Part shown: one piece after another, positions 43,048 to 54,956 of the stretch
Layout: every line of letters starts with the position of its first letter
How positions within the stretch are numbered: the stretch's first letter is position 1
Assembly (NCBI RefSeq): GCF_963576675.1
Contig: NC_088911.1
Location: 128,839,929 to 128,903,928, forward strand
DNA from: Euphorbia lathyris
Lineage: Eukaryota > Streptophyta > Magnoliopsida > Malpighiales > Euphorbiaceae
Direction of reading: 5' to 3'
Length of the DNA stretch: 64,000 nt
Notes under the pieces: model-generated
What the model was told of the DNA's origin: nothing
What the model saw: the letters and a program-made list of their open reading frames with translations, nothing else
Database searches by the model: none
Translations under genes and position numbers: made by a program

Positions 43048-45132
43048 TGTTGGGGTTTAGTTTCCTATAGACAATTGTTCTAGGATACAAACTTAATGTA
43101 AATGAATTGTTCTTTATATCATTTGTTTAAAGAGATATATGTGTTTTATAACTATATAAAGGCAATCCCTTTTAAGCACTAAATAAAGTCTAATAAAAGG
43201 AAATCCGTAAGTTTATTTAAAGTGATTATAAAGTGTTCATACAAGCATGAAGTGAGGCAAAAATTTATAGTAAACTGATAAACTTAAAACCACCCCAAGT
43301 CAAGTGATATGTTTGGGATTGACATATCACTGTTGAGACTTGTATGTAACAATGTCTTCTGTCCGACAGAAAGTTGATCTCACAAGCTTCATATATACAG
43401 ATATCTGGACAGTTACATAGATCCGATGAAACGTTGTTCATTAGGATTGGGGATCCAATTTGAGATAACAGGATGGGTAGATTCATCCTTGTCACCTGTT
43501 CATCTCATTGGTATTAATAGGTATAACTAATCCTCAGACTCAAAGGAATATTAATTGGTATTCTGGATTACGGAATGTGATGCTTTGACTCTGGTGTAAC
43601 ACGATCCTTAACAGAGATGACTCTGGGGTGTGAACAGTAGACGTTGGGTATCACAAGAAGTAATTGCGGAGTCGTTATATATTGGATTGAGCATTTATCA
43701 CTCCCGATAAATGGGAGATACATCCATGGATCGCTTGTGGAAGACTCGACTCTAAATCCTTGCAAGGTGATAGCTTAAGAGTAAGAAATACAGATTTCAC
43801 TTAACCTATCTTTTTGAGTTGACTCGGCCTATACAAGTAAAACGAACGTCTCGCTATATGTGACTTGACATCACCCATAGTCATAAGATTCAGTTCAAGG
43901 ATGTAGTTGATAAAGGATCGAATTATACTGTAACTAATACGGAAAGGTTAACGACAGAATCAACCTGTCTTCTTATAGCTCTGGGGGAATGATTACGGAC
44001 TTGCTAATCACATACTCTGTACATCATTCCGTTATGCAAAGATTAAATATAATTCTTTGAAAATTAATTTAATAACGTTGCATACGGCTAGAAGTAATAA
44101 GAACCTAATGGATCACACATAAGACTTGGAACCTAAAAGAGAGATAGATGTTAATTAATTGATAGAAGCCCAATTGAGCCCAATAAGGCCCATGGACATA
44201 ACGGGGTCGAAATTCATGTAGTGATATACATGAATAATTAATTTGATTTTGTTAATCCTAATTAGATTAGGAATATGAATTAAATTAATTGAGAGATAAT
44301 TAAGTTAGGAGTTTTAATTAGATTAATATACTCCTATTATTATCCAATAAGGTTATTATTATTATCCTTAATATATTAGATATATAGTGAAATAATAATT
44401 AGGAATTCTATTCCGAATGGAATTCCTATTCAGTAACCTAATTCTATCTAACTAGGGATTAGATACAAGAGATTATAAATACCCATTCTCTTGAGATTTT
44501 CGAAATCCAAGCAAGCCATACCCTACTTTTGATTTTCGAAATTCACCTAGTCCAAGCGAGAGAAAATTCGACACCCCTAGTTCGAGGACGAGATTTCTCA
44601 ACGGCTTCGTTTGATCAATTGATTTTCATCTATTTCTTTTATCCTTGATCTTGTATTGATTAGTTAGAGGCAATCTACTTTGGTTGCTATTCAATGGTTG
44701 ATACTAAATTAATCTTCCCGTGTTTTATTTCGTGTTTGGGAACTCGAAGAAGAAAAACAAACAAAAGGGAGAAATTCGTTTTACTACTCCTACATCAGGT
44801 CAGTTCACGATTTCGCGGATTACCGGAGATTGAACCATCGGATCGTCGCGAGTTTTGGACAGGAGCTTCTAGACATATTCTTCCACGTTTCCACCGAAGG
44901 GATTGTCGTTCGGAGGTCTGGAAGGTCTGTTTCGGATAGGGGCAGATTGGTAGACAGTTTCTATCTCTTTTGAAGTTGTGGGCACTTCGTTTGCAACGGT
45001 AGATAGAACTTCTAAAAGGTATTTCTTCTTATCCTTCTTTATATGAAATAACGGTTAACGGATCTTGTGGTTAAATGGAAATAGGTTAAAATTTTATATT
45101 TCCGCTGCTATACCTTAGCCTAATTTCCAACA
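43048..45132 (+). repeat. 3' LTR of the Copia element
   Basis: Matches the 5' LTR with roughly three dozen substitutions and is followed by the GTCCT duplication. Confidence 0.95.
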
Positions 45133-48100
45133 GTCCTTCTGCCATTAGTTATAGGGACTTTCACGGCTTTATTAATAATAACGGTCTTGCGGAAATTGAT
45201 AGTTCTGGTATGCAATTTACTTGGTCTAATGGTCGTATTGGTCCGAAACATGTTGAATGTAAGCTTGGCAGGGATTTTGTGTATGATGATTTTGTTGATT
45301 CCTGGGATTCAATCAGTTGTTCTATCCTCCCTTGTCATCAGTCTGATCATAGTCCGTTACTTTTGGTATGCAAAAATGGCTTGGCTCGGCAGACCCGCTT
45401 CCGTTTCCTCTCTATGTGGACTACACATGAATCACTAAGGGGTTTGATTAACGATCATTGGAGTAACAGCCATGTTTCTCTTCCTCCGGCGCAACTTCTT
45501 TGTCATAAACTAAAATCTTTGAAGCCTAAACTGCATTTATGGAATAGAGAAGTGTTTGGTAGGGTGGAAGTAAATATTGATGCTGCTCAGTCCAGATTAG
45601 CTAAAATTCAAAGAGACATCTCAGTGCAGGATTTGAATGAGAACTGGCGACTGATTGAGGCAGAAGCTCAGAGCGAGCTTGATCTTCAGCTTCACCGGTA
45701 AGAATTGCTTCTCCGAGAAAAAAGCAGAGAAAAATGGCTTGAGGCGGGGGATCAGAACTCCAATTTTTTTCACCATTCGGCAAAAGGTAGAAAAATTCAA
45801 TCATCAATGGATTCTCTTCTCATTAACAAAATTTTGATTGATGATGAGAATATCATTTCTCAGCATGTTGTAGAATACTTCTCCACTCTTTTTACTAGTA
45901 GCAGGCTAGCTATTGATCAGGACTCTATTTCTGCGGTTATTCCGGATTTGGTCAATTTGGTGGACAATGATAACCTCACGCGGCGGCCAGCGATTGATGA
46001 GATCCGTGCTGCGGTTTTCAGTCTTAGCCGTGATAGCTCTCCGGGTCTAGATGGATATGGGGGTTTTTCTACCAGCACTTTTGGGATGTAATTGGTTCTG
46101 ATATCCGTAAGATGGTGCAGAGTTTCTTTGATACTGGTTGTATGTTTCCAGGTATGAATTCTAGTATTATGACTCTTCTTCCCAAAGTTGCTGAAGCTAA
46201 CGAAATTCAACATTTTCGACCTATCGCCATGAGCAATTTTAACTATAAGATCATTTCAAAGATCCTTGCTGATAGGCTGGCGCCTGTCGCCACACACATT
46301 GTTTCGGATAATCAATTCGGATTCATTGCTGGCAGAAGCATTCATCATTGCATTGATGCGGCCTCGGAAGGGGTAAATATGTTAAACAAGAATTGCTTTG
46401 GCGGAAATATGGCTTTGAAGATTGATATCAGGAAAGCTTTCGACACCATTGACTGGAATTTTCTTTTGGCTGTTCTTGAATCTTTTGGTTTTTCTTTGCA
46501 ATTTAGAAGTTGGATTTTGGAAATTCTTCGGTCTGCTCGTATGTCAATTGCTTTTAGAGGGGGTAGTAAGGGCTACTTTAGCTGCTCATGTGGGGTTCGA
46601 TAAGGGGATCCACTTTCTCCAATTCTATTTGGTATTGCAGAAGACTTCTTTAGTCATTGGTTGGCCAAGTTGGTGGGTAAAGGCAAATTTCAACCCATGG
46701 TTTATCATAACGCTACTCCTTTTCCTTCTCACCTCTTATATGCAGATGATATGTTAATTTTTGGCAGGGCTACTCTAAAAAATATGAAATGTGTCAAGGA
46801 TCTTTTCAACTTTTATGCAGCTACATCAGGTCAGACGGTTAACTGGAATAAATCTGCAATTTATTTTGGGAACAGTATCAGCAATCAGGGCAGGAATCAG
46901 CTCATTAATATTTTGGGTATTCGTGTTGCTCGACTGCTGTTTAATTATCTTGGGGTACCAATTTTTCAGGGGGAGCCAAGGGCTCGTTATTTACAGCCGC
47001 TTATGGATCGTTTCCTTGCTAAATTTAGTCTCTGGAAAGGGCGGTTGCTCTCTTTAGCGGGAAGGCTAACTCTGATAAAATCTACATTAACGGGTGCTCT
47101 TATTCCCTCACTTATGATTTACAAGTGGCCTTCTTCTCTCACCACACAGATTGCTAAAGAGCTCAGAAACTTCCTTTGGACTAGGGATAAGGATCAGAGA
47201 AAGCTTCTTACTGTCAAATGGAAAAAGTGCTGTCAATTGTATGAATTCGGGGGGCTTGGTATCAAGGATATCAGACTGTTCAACAACTCTCTTCTTAGTA
47301 AGTTCAGCTGGGATTTGATTAAAACAAATGGTTATATCCCTTCTTTGCTGCGAAATCGTTTCCTTTATCAATCCGGTATGCCTAAGCGCTTATTTCAAAC
47401 TCATCGGTTTGGACCTCTGTTCGGCCAATTTATGAGCAGATTAGTTTGGAAGTGATCTGGTGGTTTGGAGACAATTCTGATTTGAATTTCTGGACGGACT
47501 CTTGGATTGCATCGACGATTGCAAATCAGCTTGGTACCCCGGCAAATATACAACGCAAGATTTATGATCCGCTTCACTCCTTTCGCGCTGATGAATCCTG
47601 GACTAATTTGCATCGACTACCTGATCTTGTCCAATTGAACATTCAGAGGGTTTCTGGCAGTCGGGACAGAACCGATACTTATGTGTGGAAGCTGGCTATG
47701 TCAGGTATGTATACTGCCAAAGGGTTTTATAGCTCATTCTGCAACAACACTCCAGTTGAGTGGAGCAAATTCCTCTGGAATGCCTTTGTGTCGCCTAGGC
47801 GGTCTGTCACCTGCCGGTTAGTGATTCATAGGAAAATTGCGGTGCAAACCAATTTACAGGTATGTGGTTTTTCACTTACTTCGAGATGTGAACTGTGTAA
47901 ATGTCATATTGAATCAATTGATCATCTTTTCGTCACGTGTCTAGTGTCGAATAGTCTATGGAATGTTGTCTTCTCTGTTTTCGGCATACACCGTAGTAGT
48001 ATAGTGACCTTTGGAAGTCTTTTCTGGGAGATTAGAGCTGTTCGTTTACATATTTCTATGAGAAAATGGTGGAATTTGGCTGCTATAACTACTGTTTGGT

Positions 48101-48923
48101 ACATTTGGTATATAAAAAATATGGCTATTTTCGAAAATGATCTCCCTTCAATCCAATTCCTGCAGAATCGGCTTCACTTTTACATTCAGGAACCAAAATG
48201 GATTGTCAATTTGCCGAGCCGTGCGAGGCCTCTGCCGGACCCTATCATTGTTCGTTGGTGCCTGCCGTCGTTGGACTGGATAAAAGTTAACACCGACGGC
48301 GCGGCGGACAGTGCGCCAGGTATCATCGGAGCTGGTGGGATTTTCAGAAATTCTCGTGGGTTTGTTATTGGCTGCTATGCTATTAATCTCTCTAGTTCCT
48401 ATGTGCATATTGCCGAGCTGTCTACCATTATTTTCGCAGTAGAATTTGCCTGGGAACGGGGGTGGCACAATCTTTGAATTGAATCGGACTCTGTATATAG
48501 TGGATATGCTAAACGGAAAGATTTCTATGGCCCCCCTGGAAAATTAGATAGGACTAGCTTCAGTGTTTATCTAGAGTCTCGAATTTGAATTGCAGAATCA
48601 CTCATATCTATCGAGAGAGCAATCAGGCGGTGGACCAGCTTGCTCGTCAGCTTCAGCTATTACATGATGGCATTCGACTTCTAATTTTTGTCAATCGTCT
48701 GTTTTTGACGACCTTTGTAATATTGCTCATGTTCGGTTTCCTTAATTTCTCTGTTTTGAACCCTTTTTTTTATCTTTCTTTTTCTCCCTTTGTAATTTTC
48801 CTTTTTTCTATTAATAATATTTCGGGTTGATTTGGTGTGTTAGGGGTGCCAACCTAGTTGGGATGTCTAGCCACTTAATCGCGTCCCAATCTTTCATGCA
48901 AAAAAATATGAAACAATCTCCTG

Positions 48924-50650
48924 AAAGTTTTAAACCATATTATGAAAATAAGTAGAGAACATAATTAAACCAATGTTTTTAAAAATAATAAACACAATTT
49001 CCGAATAACCTAAGACAATGTTTAAAAGTGAATTATAATAAAAAATAAAAAATGCTTTTGTTCGTTTTAAACAGTGTCCAAAGGAGTGGCCAAAAAACAC
49101 TTAGAATGACCAATTGAGAAAATTGCAATGAATTCTTGATTTCATATGGGTTTGTTAAATGGTTTTTATATCAAATGGCGAAAGCAAAATTAAGAAACAA
49201 TAAGCATAATTTTACTCCTAAAACTTAGTGTATGTCACGTAGTTTATAGTAGTCTTGCAAATTTATATTTTAAGTAAAAAAAAGGACAGTTTCAATATTG
49301 ACAATATATTTAATTGAATCCCAATTTTTTATTCAATTAATTAAATTATATTTAAGCAAAATAAATTATGTTTTATCTGGAAAGAATTGGTATTATTAAT
49401 AAATAAAAAGCAGAAACAAATAAATAATTAAAGATTTGATGGTTATGCTGATTTAGAATAAAACAAGCAAGAATTACGTGGTCAAAAAGGAAGGAAGATT
49501 GAAGGAGCACCGTCCATGCCGCAGAAGAAGAAACACGTGGCAGATGACCCTTGTTCAAAGACAGTTGACCAACTGATTAACCGTTATTTATTTTATCTAG
49601 AACTTTCCTCCACAAGCCGTCCCATTAAGATTATTGGCTCTAATTTTTGTTTTTATTATCAATCATCACTATAACAGCGAATAAACCATCATTATCATCT
49701 ACATTATGGAGTTTATACGTAGTTATAAGTGATGGTAGTTTTTTTTTTTTCCTCCTCACTTAGCGAATAAGACTGTATATTTCGTTGCACGTCATCAAAG
49801 GCGGAGACAGAGAGCCCGAACCGGAACCACCATGAGCACGAATAGTTTCAGCTCCACTGTCTCCACGAAATTTGAGACTGTGGTGGTTCCGTCCCCTGTT
49901 TCTAAAAAATAATGGCCAGGTGTTGAATTAAGACTCCAAAATTGGTACATGTGGTCTTATTAGGCACTTTCTAAATCTAAAATTCCATTTTTTTTGACAT
50001 GTTGTTAGGTCCTTCTTAAATCCAAAATTCTAATTCTTTTGGCATGTTAGGCCCTCCTCATTGAATTCAAATTTCTAATTTTTTTACCTATTAAGTCATC
50101 TCTAAATCCGATTTTTTTATTAGATACAATTTTTCTTATATGTTAAAAATCTTAGCTTAATTTTGAAAAGTTCTACATTGATACTTAAAAATTATTTCTG
50201 GACTACTCTGATTATAACATGTATACATACGATTTTTTTTTTTGAACAAATTCAATTTAGCAATTTTTTTTATTACACACCACGTGTAAAATCGGCCCCC
50301 CAGCCGAACAATCATGTATTCGTCATTCATACATGTTCCAATGTTAGTATTTTTTTTTCATATTTCTCTATTCCTAGTTGGTTAGAAGATGCTTTTTATA
50401 ACGATTCGGTTTCATTCATTTAATTCATTCGTTCTTTTCTATATAAAAAAATATTGATGCTTAAATTTTCCATAATAATAATAATAATAATAATAATATT
50501 GATGCTTAAAACGATAAAGAATTGATGTTGGAAAGCCAATCTATCGTCATAAGTATTCTTGCTTGTTGCTTGGAAGCATTACGGGTTGGACAACTCACAA
50601 TCAGTTCGTGTTCTATTGAATCTTGTCCGGATTAATAAGTCTGTAAAAGG
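48924..50650. other. AT-rich intergenic stretch
   Basis: No gene is recognised. At 49920-50110 a degenerate repeat of about 60 bp occurs (TAGGTCCTTCTTAAATCC, TTAGGCCCTCCTCATTG, AAGTCATCTCTAAATCC). An (ATA)n run of about nine units lies at 50472-50500. Confidence 0.5.
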
Positions 50651-50654
50651 AAAT

Positions 50655-50770
50655 TATTTGCCTCGTGTTGGGAAGCTTTAGGGATCCAAGAAACACTTAG
50701 TTGGTTAAAGAATAAAAAAGTTGATGAGTGTATTGTTGAGATAAATGCTAAAGTGATAAACTAATCGTTG
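50655..50770 (+). pseudogene. LINE RNase H fragment
   Basis: The plus strand reads ASCWEALGIQETLSWLKNKK and then DECIVEINAK, matching the central part of plant LINE RNase H (EALGIxEALSWLK). It is followed by a short imperfect duplication (GTTGAGACAGATGCTAAA). Very degraded and bounded by non-coding sequence. Confidence 0.6.
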
Positions 50771-51916
50771 AGACAGATGCTAAAATGATAAACTAATCTT
50801 TGAGGTATAAATGGGATATCGGAAGTCCTTGATGAATAGCTTCAGAAACGGTTCAGTGAGTATCAATCTTAACGAATGGATTGGAATGAAAAGTAATATT
50901 TTAGGAGTGTGAATGAAATTTGCCATTTAGCAAATATAATTTCCACCGAACCTATATTGGACAGAAACTGAGTTTTTGGGGGTTAGAAACGAGCTAATAC
51001 AGAGGCTGTAAAGGACCATTTTGATCGAAACAAAGGTTGAAATTCAAAGATTGGATATTAGGGAAGATATTGGGATGATATTTACTTGAAAATGAGGCTC
51101 GGTGTGGTCGTAATAATTTTTTGAAAGTAACATGGTCAGAGTTGCTATGTGACAATAATTGATTTAGAAAACGAATTGGAAACAATCGAAATTGCGATTC
51201 TAGGCTGAAACGATCGTTTCGAATAGATAGAAAGCTTGAAAATAATGATGATTTGATTTTGTCAGCAAAACTAGAGCTTCGAAACTAGGGAAAAATGAAT
51301 TTGAGCGAATCTAAAATCGTAGAAAATAATCTGGAAAAAAACTCAATTAAGAACTGGAAATTAATACTAAAGGTTGGACGATGAAGAATGAATGTTCAGA
51401 AACAAAAATTAATGGCGGAAAGTAGGATTTCAAGAATCGATAAAAATGGAGTTTTGAAACTTTCAGAGCTGAATTTGGAAATAAGAAGTTGAAGCTAATG
51501 AACTAGAAATTGCGATTGAAGGTTTGGATATCGAAATTGAAAGCTCAAGAAATGATTATCCTGAGTTTAATTACTGATTCGGTCTATTGTTTGATTTGAT
51601 TGATTTTTGTTGATTGTTTGATTGACTGTCTCTGTTCTGGAAGAATGAAGCTTGATTTAAAAAATCACAACTCTTTCATCACAAGTCCGTTTGATGTTTA
51701 TGAGTAGTCTTTAGAAACCATGCAACCTGTACTTGCAAAATTAGTTGCCAGCGATCCGAAATTCTGACGTCTTATACCTAAAAAAATTCATCAAAGGTGG
51801 CTGACCGGGTTGTCTTTAAATGTAGTAATTTTATTTCCCACTTTGTGTTTTCTTTTCTTTTCTTTTTCATTCTTTTTCTGTTTTATATTTTTATTTCATT
51901 TTATTTTTCTCAATTA
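50771..51916. other. Intergenic stretch, nothing recognised
   Basis: Frames are short and show no family motif. The G/A-rich plus strand has many GAAATTG and GAAACGA words without clear repeat structure. Confidence 0.4.
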
Positions 51917-51921
51917 TATAG

Positions 51922-52710
51922 TGATGTAGATTAAAATCGACTGGAGGTTTTAATCTTAAACCAACAAAGATTACAAACTTCTCAAGCTTAACTTGAAGGT
52001 TGAATAAACCCAAAGGAATGAATCCTTGCTCCAATGGAGGCTTCAAAATATAATATTCATCAAAAGTTTCTCAACATTACAAAAGATGGAGAATATATAC
52101 TCCTTCTAAATAAAAGGTAAAGACTAAAAGGCCACCCCTAGGGTTACCAACAACTAAGGAGCCCTAGGGGTAAATTAGGAAAAGCATAAAAATAGACATT
52201 AGGGTAAATAAGTTCAATGGCAAAGATGTAAATAGTAGAGTGGCAAATCAGTAATAAAGAAGGTGGCAGATCTTGTCCTCAACAAGAAGAACTTGGGGAG
52301 GAAGTATTCTCCAGGTCCGATACGCCCCGCGTGGCCTCCCTCACGCCCCGCGTGGATGTGTCCCTGAACTTGATGTTGCTGGCTCGAACTCAAGACGCGA
52401 GGCGCCCGATAGATTACGCCCTGCGTCAAGATTACGCCCCGCGTCGTGCGACCTACGCCCCGCGTACTCGACCTCTTGATCTGAACTCTCATCCGAGGTT
52501 GGCTCCACGTCCCGCGCCTCGCCATACACGCCCCGCGTGTATGACCTCCTGGGTGGTTCCCACGACTTCGAGTCCTTCACGCCTCGCGTCCCAGAGGACA
52601 CGCCCCGCGTGCTCTGTTCTTCGCCCTTTCCTTCCTCTTTCTCGGTTAGCTTTCTACGGGTCCCATCCTTCAACTCCGGTTCAATCTTTAGGGACCGGAT
52701 GCCCTCATCA
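51922..52710 (-). repeat. 3' LTR of the TR-GAG-type element (789 bp)
   Basis: On the plus strand it starts TGATGTAGATTAAAATCG and ends GATGCCCTCATCA. Ten GC-motif monomers lie at 52321-52611. The gag-protease frame reads into it and stops at 52341. Confidence 0.93.
52321..52611. repeat. GC-rich paired motifs in the left LTR (10 monomers)
   Basis: Groups lie at 52321-52354 (pair), 52394-52466 (four monomers), 52506-52539 and 52578-52611 (pairs). Within each pair the arms start exactly 21 bp apart. The group of four is two 21-bp pairs separated by an 18-bp step. Arms match TACGCCCCGCGTA or CACGCCCCGCGTG with few changes, mostly in direct orientation. They are translated in the minus-strand frame as TRGV and AGR words. 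Confidence 0.88.
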
Positions 52711-54905
52711 TTCTCTCCTTCTTTAGAGGAGTTGGGCCCCAACTCAATGTTAGTACGAAGGTGACTCTTCCCCAAGGTTGATGTTCCGCTCTCCCCACTA
52801 GCAATGCTTGTCTCTTGGGTCGGCTCACCCACACCGAACAACCCGACGGGCTGCTCAACACAGGTCCCCTCTAGCGGCGTCGGTTCCCGGCTAGGGTATG
52901 CAATCAATGCCGCTTTCTTTTCTTCCTTAGTCGGACCCGTCAATGGTAAGAGAATATACTTGACCCCCTCTTTGTAGACGGTGTACGTGTTGTCCCGTCC
53001 CGCATGTGAGGCGTCACGGTCGAATTGCCAAGGCCTCCCAAGAAGCAAGTGATACACATCCATATCAGCCACATCACACATAACCTCATCATGGTAGGCC
53101 CCGATAGAGATAGGAACCTTGCACCGGTGAGTGACATTGAGCTTCTCCCCCTCTTTGATCCAGCCCACTCGGTATGGCTTCGGGTGTGGCTCGGGTACTA
53201 AGCCAAATTTGCTCAAAGCGGCTTTACTAAGGATGTTCTCTTGGCTTCCACTATCAACAATCATTTCACATTTCAGTCCGTGGATTAGACCTCTAGTTCT
53301 AAACAATTGGTGCCTCGGGTCGTGCTCTTGTTCAACCGACATCAATAACCTCTTCACTACATGGACCTTCCGCTCATCCCCGGATGATCCACTATCAATG
53401 GGCTCACAATACAACTCATGATTACCTCCATAATCACCATCATCACATCGCTCAACCATATTAGCGCTCCTCCTCCTTGGACACTCATTCGAACGATGGC
53501 CCGGTTCATTGCATCAGAAACACTTAAACGGCGCCGGTTTTGTGTACAGGTTGTTGCCCTTAGGAAGGGTGGCTGTCCTAAAGGGTCGCACATCTCCGCT
53601 AGGTGATTTTCCCCCACTCAAGATTTTGGTTCCACTTGAACTAGCACCACCTTTGTCCTTGTCCACCCCTTTGGACTCTTCTCCCTCTTCACAAACTTCC
53701 TCAATTCTCGGCCTCCGGTACCCGTCACGGGCCCTAACATTCAATTGAGACTCGGCCTTCAAAGCTAGGTTCCTTGCATCTTGAATCCGGATTACCATTT
53801 GTGTCACAATTCTGTCTTGAATATTATACCGTAGCCCCTCTAGATACCTTGAAGTCTTTTGGCTTTCGGTTTCCGACAAGTTAGCCCTTGCCGAAAGCCT
53901 TAAGAACTCCGAAGTATACTCGTGCACGCTCCTCGGTCCTTGTGAGCAATTCCGGTAGGAGCTGTAAATATACTGCTCGTAGTCGGGTGGTAAAAACCGC
54001 TCTCTCATCATCGATTTCATCCTCCTCCAAGACCTAATCGGTTCCCTTCCTCCTTTTCTCCTCTCTTCCTTCACATTATCCCACCATACCGAGGCTCCCC
54101 CTTTCAACCTATACGCCACTAACCGAACTCTCCTATCTTTCGGTATCCCCGCATAGTCGAAGAACCTCTCCACCTCAAGCAACCAATCAAGGAACCCCTC
54201 AATGTCAAGTTCCCCTCCAAATGAAGGTAGATCAACCTTGAGTTTGAAAGCATCATCCCTATCATAGTGTCCTCCATAACCCACTCTCCCATTCATTCCG
54301 GCTCTATATCCGCCCCTATCAATATCATGACCCCCATACGGATCATTCATTCCATAATTTCCCCTTCCATGACCACCTACATCATCATCATTCAAAATAT
54401 CCAAATTCCCGGCACGCACATGCACGGGACCAACAACATCATGCATATTCATATCATTCACATGCCTAACATTCAACACATCATCATCCATTCTAATACC
54501 CATAGTTCTAGCAATTTTAGGCATCTCAAAATCATCAAATCGATCTCCATCGCTATCACTATCAACGTTTCTAACGGCTATGGGATTAGTACGTCTTACC
54601 TCTTGAACCCGAGGGTTCTTGGCTTGGGGTGCATAAGTTATCCTTGGTGGTGTCGGTTGTCGTTCAAGTAGGGGGCGGGCTTGTTCCTCTTGTCTCCGGT
54701 GAGGATCTCCGGTTAGGAGGTTGTGATTTTCGCGGGTCACTATTGTGAGTTCTTCCATGAGGCGGCGCAAGTCTCGGGTACTCGTCTCGTGTTTCTCCTC
54801 TAACGTTTTTAGAGACTCCGAAATATGTTTCATGTTACTTTCTAGCGCCTCAACACGGTGCTCCATGGATTCGGTGGCTTCGGTGGTGATACGAGGTTGA
54901 ACCAT
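52341..54905 (-). pseudogene. gag-protease polyprotein, one TGA in the zinc knuckle
   Basis: A likely ATG at 54903-54905 starts a frame with a coiled-coil-like N-terminus (MEHRVEALESNMKHISESL). An Asp/Gly/Arg-rich middle and a Ty3-type gag domain follow (LPSFGGELDIEGFLDWL, RLKGGASVWWDNV, RERFLPPDYEQY). The CCHC knuckle is broken by a TGA at 53514-53516, which replaces the residue between F and the second C. The same frame continues with CNEPGHRSNEC, an aspartic protease with MIVDSGSQENIL and LLLGRPWQFDRDA, and then a low-complexity tail rich in TRGV/AGR words encoded by the LTR motif. It ends at 52341. A CGA-to-TGA change is the simplest explanation; readthrough is possible. Confidence 0.87.
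52711..52724 (-). other. Polypurine tract of the TR-GAG-type element
   Basis: On the minus strand AAAGAAGGAGAGAA directly precedes the 3' LTR. Confidence 0.8.
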
Positions 54906-54941
54906 TTCCGAGAAGAAGTCTCTGGTCAAGGAAAACGACTC

Positions 54942-54954
54942 GGCTCTGATACCA
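54942..54954 (-). other. Primer-binding site, initiator tRNA-Met type
   Basis: On the minus strand TGGTATCAGAGCC lies two bases inside the 5' LTR. Confidence 0.92.
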
Positions 54955-54956
54955 AA

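Larger units (their letters stand above)
35417..45132 (+). mobile_element. Copia LTR retrotransposon (9.7 kb) inserted in the LINE
   Basis: LTRs of about 2,085 bp (35417-37500, 43048-45132) start TGTTGGGGTTTAG and end TTTCCAACA. A 5-bp duplication GTCCT lies at 35412-35416 and 45133-45137. The order protease, integrase, reverse transcriptase, RNase H defines Copia. I count roughly three dozen differences between the LTRs (about 98 percent identity). The target codon run in the LINE endonuclease is restored across the duplication, confirming the boundary. Confidence 0.95.
34971..48830 (+). pseudogene. LINE ORF2 (endonuclease, reverse transcriptase, RNase H), interrupted
   Basis: The order is as expected. 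An endonuclease with NCRG, ISEPMV and GDFNAVIGAHKK (34971-35416) resumes after the Copia insertion at 45138 (SDHSPLL). The reverse transcriptase follows, with FRPIAMSNFNYKIISK, LADRLAP, KIDIRKAFDTIDW and the catalytic LLYADDMLIFG (YADD at 46739-46750). Then come a zinc-binding region (47690-47960) and an RNase H (VNTDGAADSAPGIIGAGGI, 48290-48650). Stops include a TGA at 34986, a TAA at 45700 and 46601, and a TGA at 48475. Frameshifts lie near 46050 and 47450. Most stops replace Trp or Gln, fitting C-to-T or G-to-A decay. Confidence 0.88.
33505..48906 (+). mobile_element. Nearly full-length plant L1-type LINE, split by a Copia element
   Basis: The two ORFs overlap by ATGA at 34971-34974, and a short A tail ends at 48906. 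A 17-bp duplication with one mismatch, TATGAAACAATGTCCTG at 33488-33504 and 48907-48923, flanks the LINE. Removing the Copia insertion leaves about 5.7 kb, the usual size. All expected domains are present, with several stops and frameshifts. Confidence 0.92.

Noticed and set aside
52214..52525. 103-codon frame rich in TRGV words in the TR-GAG LTR (and 55249-55542)
   Set aside because: It is an alternative-frame reading of the GC-rich motif cluster; the polyprotein frame on the same strand explains the region.
54267..54671. 134-codon plus-strand frame rich in His/Ile/Met
   Set aside because: It is the antisense of the Asp/Gly/His-rich part of gag; low complexity and no motif.
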